64,000 bases of DNA, taken from NCBI GenBank assembly GCA_029959085.1, contig JARWIR010000007.1:43451137-43515136 (forward strand), given 5' to 3'. Of this stretch, positions 57,841 through 64,000 are shown in pieces (position 1 is the stretch's first letter; every line of letters begins with the position of its first letter). This stretch comes from Nemophila menziesii. Its lineage: Eukaryota; Streptophyta; Magnoliopsida; Boraginales; Hydrophyllaceae. The notes beneath the pieces are model-generated. The model saw only the letters and a program-made list of their open reading frames with translations, was not told the origin of the DNA and ran no database searches. A program made the translations under genes and the position numbers.

Positions 57841-59280
57841 AATATAATAAGTAAAGATTATATTCCTAAACGTGTATTTAATAAAGAAGGTTTAGAAAAC
57901 GTCTTTCAAATATAAAAGAACAACTATTAATAATCCTAAAAATAATTTTAGTTAAAACAGGATTTGTCGAATATTAAAACAAGATTAATAACAAGATTAG
58001 GCCAACATATATGTTTGTCGAGGAGATGACTTAAATAGGAAGCTACAACATGGCATGGTCTAGCCTATCAATACCTCCTTCAAACTCTATGGTCAAGGTT
58101 GAGCGTTTGTGTGGGTATGGCCGGAGAATTCACTCGTCTCTTATGTTCACCTAGACGGTGGTTATAACTAATTGTTTTCACGATATTGTAGGACACGTTT
58201 TTACTCGTTGTTGGTCATGTTCTCATAAATAACTTAATAATTATGGAGTCACGTTCGTCGTCACACGTTTTTTTAGTTATTTAGGTCATTGTGACCCCAA
58301 AAAGGCAAACTAACATTCTTTCCCTATATATAACGGGTTCCCTAACCATATTATTTTCCTCACTACTACGGATTTCCTTTGATGTTTTTCCTTTAAAAGT
58401 CATAAAATATTTTATCACATCGATGACCGGTATGGGACGATGATAGAACTAGATGCAAATTTGGTTGATTGACAATATCTCTGAGTCATACATTTTTTAA
58501 TCGAACAGGAGGATTTGCAGGAAATAAGTCAGATGAGCTCATTTGGTCATCAACCGCCTCCTTAGAGTTTTTTTCTAACTTAGGCTCTTGACAATATGAC
58601 TATCTTTGATTCACGACTTTACCCTTATTATTTTCGATAACAATTATCCGTAAGGAATATATATGTACATACGGAAGGTAGAGGGCAATTTTGTAACTTT
58701 CATTAATATTACTACTCTTCTGCTACCTCTTTCTTCCTTTCTCCAAACATTGAAGCGTCAGGAGTTACATCCCCCTTCCCTAGAGTCGACACTATAATGT
58801 CTGGGTTTGAGAAGATGATCATACCAGCTGCATTTGTTATGTTTTATAGCTATTCGGCCAATATTGTGTTGCAATTGAACATACTTTTTAGTGGTTCTAA
58901 ATGTGCCACTTATTCCACGCTTAAATCTCCCATCTATCCCTTCATTTCCTCGAATAATTAAGAATGATATCTTTATTTCGAAAATATGATTCCTAGGTCA
59001 AACTGCTCCAACAAATGCAAGAGAAAGAGGCAAAAAAGAATAACTTTTGGAACGTTCTCGTCAACAGACATTGAGTTGAGGCCCCACCGCTTGTTTAACA
59101 AACCTCTCATCTAAAGGGCAAGGAAAAAGTCCCTTAGAGATCAAGTCTTAAAAGGAGAAAGGTTGATGTGAATTTTTTATCGTGGAATGTCAATTGTTGT
59201 ATGTCACTCTAGACATGGTTTGGGCATTATGCTTCATATATAATATGAGAGAAAATATTGATAAAAATGGATACCAAACT
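57841..59280. other. no gene seen
   Basis: AT-rich with mixed blocks. I see no supported frame, repeat or RNA gene. Confidence 0.35.
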
Positions 59281-59700
59281 AAGACAGGTGACAACTCAAG
59301 AACATAGGTTTGTTACCCGCACCCACTGGACCAACCGATAGGCAAGAGAAGTTCAATGTCTATGACTTCAAGAGTTGGCAACTGAAGATGTTAATCTATT
59401 TGATCACTCTAAACTTGGCCAAAATTATGAAGAAAGATCCACCGGAAATGGGATTTGAGACCTACAATGCATCAGATCCTTGAAAGCATGTGTAATAATT
59501 ATATTTAGAACTATTTGTAGAACCTTGTATGATGTACACTACACCATGAAAATTTCCAATAAGTTGTGGGAATCGCTTGAGAAGAAATATAAGACCGAAG
59601 ATGTCGGCACAAAAAAATTCGTGATTGGTAAGTTCTTTGATTTCAAGATAGTGAACTAAATACCCTTAATGTCCAAGTACAACATTACCTATTAATTTTG
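59281..59700 (+). pseudogene. Copia gag pseudogene
   Basis: Fragments in different frames read YDFKSWQLKMLIYLITLNLA then KDPPEMG, and YTMKISNKLWESLEKKYKTE followed by VGTKKFVIGKFFDFK. These are the F.G..FK.W..KM...L..L.....L and A...W..L...Y..E..GTKKF..G.....F blocks of Copia gag. Stops and shifts make it non-functional. A Harbinger-type element lies directly to the right. Confidence 0.68.
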
Positions 59701-59718
59701 CATGAGCCATAACACTTA

Positions 59719-60769
59719 GGGTGCGATTGGTACATAGTAATAAAACTAGGAATGAAATACTAATCCTTAGTTAATTTTAATCCTATGTTTGTTACAAGTT
59801 AAAAATAGTAGGATAAACATTACCAAAGGATATCAAATCCCATAAATATGGTAATATCCATTCCATCCATCCCTCATGGTATTAACTCATTCCAATTACA
59901 TTAGGAATGAAAAATTATTTTTGATAAATCAATTTAAATCCTTGACAAATATAATAATGTAGCAATTTTTATCTCAAATTTTTTTGTCTTCTTGGATACA
60001 ATTTTCTAGCAAAAAATGTAAATAATCAATACAATTTCCTGAACATTTTATTCGATCAATTTTTTTCATTAAGGTTATAATAATAATTATAAATTCTTAA
60101 TGAATCACCTCAAGGTTTTTTTTATTTTTTGAGTACATGAGAGAGCCACTTTTGGGCTCGGAGTCATTTCGACTCTAATGAGATTCGATCCCAGGACCTC
60201 TTGGTCTCTGCGGAGTAGCCTAACCACTAGGCCAACTATCTATCTCTCCTCAAGGTTTTTTTAATTATACTAAAATTTATTATTACAAAGTCTATCCTTA
60301 ACATTAAGCTTGAAACTTTTGTTGGGTTCTTATATAATTACACAACTTTTTACAAGATATATATCAATTCTTATTTCTATAACAATGAATTTCCAATATG
60401 AAAAGTATACAAATGAATCACAATTTTTAAAATTAATGTAACGAAACATTTTCTATTTAAAATAAAAATTCAAAGATCTTTATTTATTAATGAAATAATT
60501 AACTATAGAAATCAACAAAATAATTTTAATATATTTGGATGGATTGTTATAAGAGTATTGTAATATAAATTTTTTTTATGCTTAATCCCGAAAAGTTAAA
60601 TATTTTACCAAGTATGTGTTTAGAATGAATTAATGTATTCCCACGGCTATTCACATGACATACCAAGTATAGGATAATGATTAACAAAGTTATTTTTGTC
60701 CCACGGTAATTATATTCCTTACCGAATTCTATTCCTGCCTGAATTCATTATCGCGTACCAATCACACCC
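59719..60769. mobile_element. Harbinger-type non-autonomous element
   Basis: The ends GGGTGCGATTGGTAC and, in complement, GGGTGTGATTGGTAC are inverted repeats flanked by TTA on both sides (59716-59718 and 60770-60772). 1051 bp, AT-rich, no transposase. Subterminal words (GGAATGAAATACTAATCC, CGAATTCTATTCCTGCC) are typical of such MITE families. A SINE is nested at 60123-60247. Confidence 0.85.
60123..60247 (-). mobile_element. tRNA-derived SINE with 15-bp target duplication
   Basis: On the minus strand: A-box-like TGGCCTAGTGGTTAGGC, B-box-like GGATCGAATCTC, then GAGCCCAAAAGTGGCTCTCT and an A-rich tail. Flanked by cctcaaggttttttt (60108-60122 and 60248-60262), a target duplication of retrotransposon type. 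It is the most complete copy of the SINE family in the window. Confidence 0.85.
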
Positions 60770-60772
60770 TTA

Positions 60773-61060
60773 ATGCATGAATTTGATGGAGCCTTTGTGT
60801 CTCCATATGTAACATCAAATAAAAAACAAAAAAATAAATAATTATAAGAGATAAACAATTTGATTTATGTTAACATAGAAACATAGGAAATGATATATAA
60901 CTGAAACATAAAAAATGAAATATATTTACTAAAAAGTTTAGGTGATAATGACCTATAATACCTTAGTGTAAGGATATCATTATAATTAACCCTTAAATTT
61001 TTTATTCTTTTGTTGATCTATCAAATGTGGACTTAAAAAAAGAAAATAAATGTTATTAAA
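60773..61060. other. no gene seen
   Basis: AT-rich spacer between the Harbinger element and the RPL3 promoter. Confidence 0.4.
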
Positions 61061-61061
61061 A

Positions 61062-61289
61062 GCCCATACGCACAAGACAAACATTAGGCCCAAAAGACTA
61101 GCATATCAAACCCTAGCCATAAGACCGATTTAATCCAACGATCAGAAATTGTGTAGCAACCTCTGACTCAATCTTAACCGCTGTTCTCTCAGTCGACTCA
61201 ATTATATAACAGCTCAAACCTTTCCAATCACACTACAGAGTTATACTCATCGGCCGCTCATTTTCTCCCTAGTCTTTCTCCACTCTGAG
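61062..61289 (+). promoter_or_regulatory. RPL3 promoter and 5' untranslated exon
   Basis: Two site II-type motifs (GCCCAT at 61062-61067, GGCCCA at 61087-61092) and a telo-box AAACCCTAG (61108-61116) are followed by TATATA at 61203. This combination is characteristic of plant ribosomal-protein promoters and couples expression to growth. The first, untranslated exon ends at 61289 (CTCTGAG/GTAACA). Confidence 0.75.
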
Positions 61290-63529
<2,240 letters not shown>

Positions 63530-64000
63530 AGATGTGCAAGTTTTTTGTTGTTTTGCGGAGAATTATGAAGTTTTGTTTTTTGACAATGTTATTTTGTTTG
63601 AATCTTTGAGTTTTTGGTTTGGTGATTATGTGTTGGATGGTATTTGTCGTGGATAATTTTCTTATAATATTTATATAACCGTGTTCTATATCTTTTATTT
63701 TGTTTGAATCTTTCATTTGTAGCCAGTTTTAACTTATTTTCTGAATTCTAAGTGCTCACTTGGAAGTTCTTATTTTAGAATAAAAATTGTTTTTAGAATA
63801 AAATTTAAATTTAAAAAAAATTAATAAAAAACAATTTGGATATCAAGTGCTATATTATAGTGTTTCTAAAAATGTTTTTGATTTTTAAACATGTAGAATT
63901 TTTTGGATGGTTGTGTGTATAGAAATTTAGATGTATAGTTAAATTAAATTAATGTGTCCATACCTAATATCATCTTGTAGTTGTATTTTTTTTAGTCAAG
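63530..64000. other. RPL3 3' region and flank
   Basis: T-rich 3' untranslated region downstream of the stop, with an AATAAA-type signal at about 63778. At 63750-63870 there are AGTGCTCACTTGGAAGTTCT and related words that recall the Harbinger MITE at 612, but no second terminus is visible in the window. Confidence 0.45.

Overview
The window is nuclear DNA from a flowering plant, most likely a eudicot. It is AT-rich, its genes have many short GT-AG introns, and most of it is transposable-element sequence. The species cannot be fixed from the sequence alone. Four intact or nearly intact protein genes and one gene relic can be supported. They are a DMP (DUF679) membrane protein at 18613-19257 (-), an ankyrin-TPR protein at about 21940-25509 (-), a second DMP gene at 42826-43482 (+), a YTH-domain m6A reader of the ECT family at 51973-54146 (-), and cytosolic ribosomal protein L3 at 62170-63529 (+). 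A third DMP copy at 12648-13012 (-) is a pseudogene cut by a hAT element.

Layout. Positions 1-6200 hold three layers of nested elements. Two AGCTCG-rich hAT-type elements lie here. One carries a Harbinger-type MITE. The other carries a four-LTR, three-internal-domain array of a miniature LTR element (TRIM). A DUF4283 retroelement relic follows, interrupted by a complete short Copia-type element with a perfect 5-bp target duplication (6209-9475). Positions 9.5-18.6 kb hold retroelement debris, the DMP pseudogene, tandem repeats and a MULE-type element. Positions 18.6-25.5 kb are the first gene island (DMP, a MULE, ANK-TPR with a hAT MITE inside its penultimate coding exon). Positions 25.5-41.5 kb are almost all repeats: hAT elements, two more copies of the MULE family, a degenerate CACTA-like region and LTR debris. 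Positions 41.6-46.0 kb form a compound inverted-repeat structure in which the second DMP gene sits between two arms of about 390 bp, next to a second fold-back that carries a solo LTR and a MULE-type MITE. Positions 46-51 kb hold LINE, Copia and DUF4283 relics and a SINE. The YTH gene (52-55.1 kb) and RPL3 (61.1-63.5 kb) are the second gene island. They are separated by Copia debris and a Harbinger element containing a SINE.

The genes do not form a pathway. YTH and RPL3 are housekeeping RNA and translation genes, and the DMPs are members of one family. I found no clearly new biochemical system. The most interesting signals are structural: the inverted-repeat environment of the 42.8-kb DMP gene, the tandem multi-LTR TRIM array, the MITE that truncates the ANK-TPR reading frame, an exact 60-bp duplication, and a MULE family that carries a glycine-rich coding tail in two copies. 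Exon boundaries were placed by eye from GT-AG sites and reading-frame continuity.
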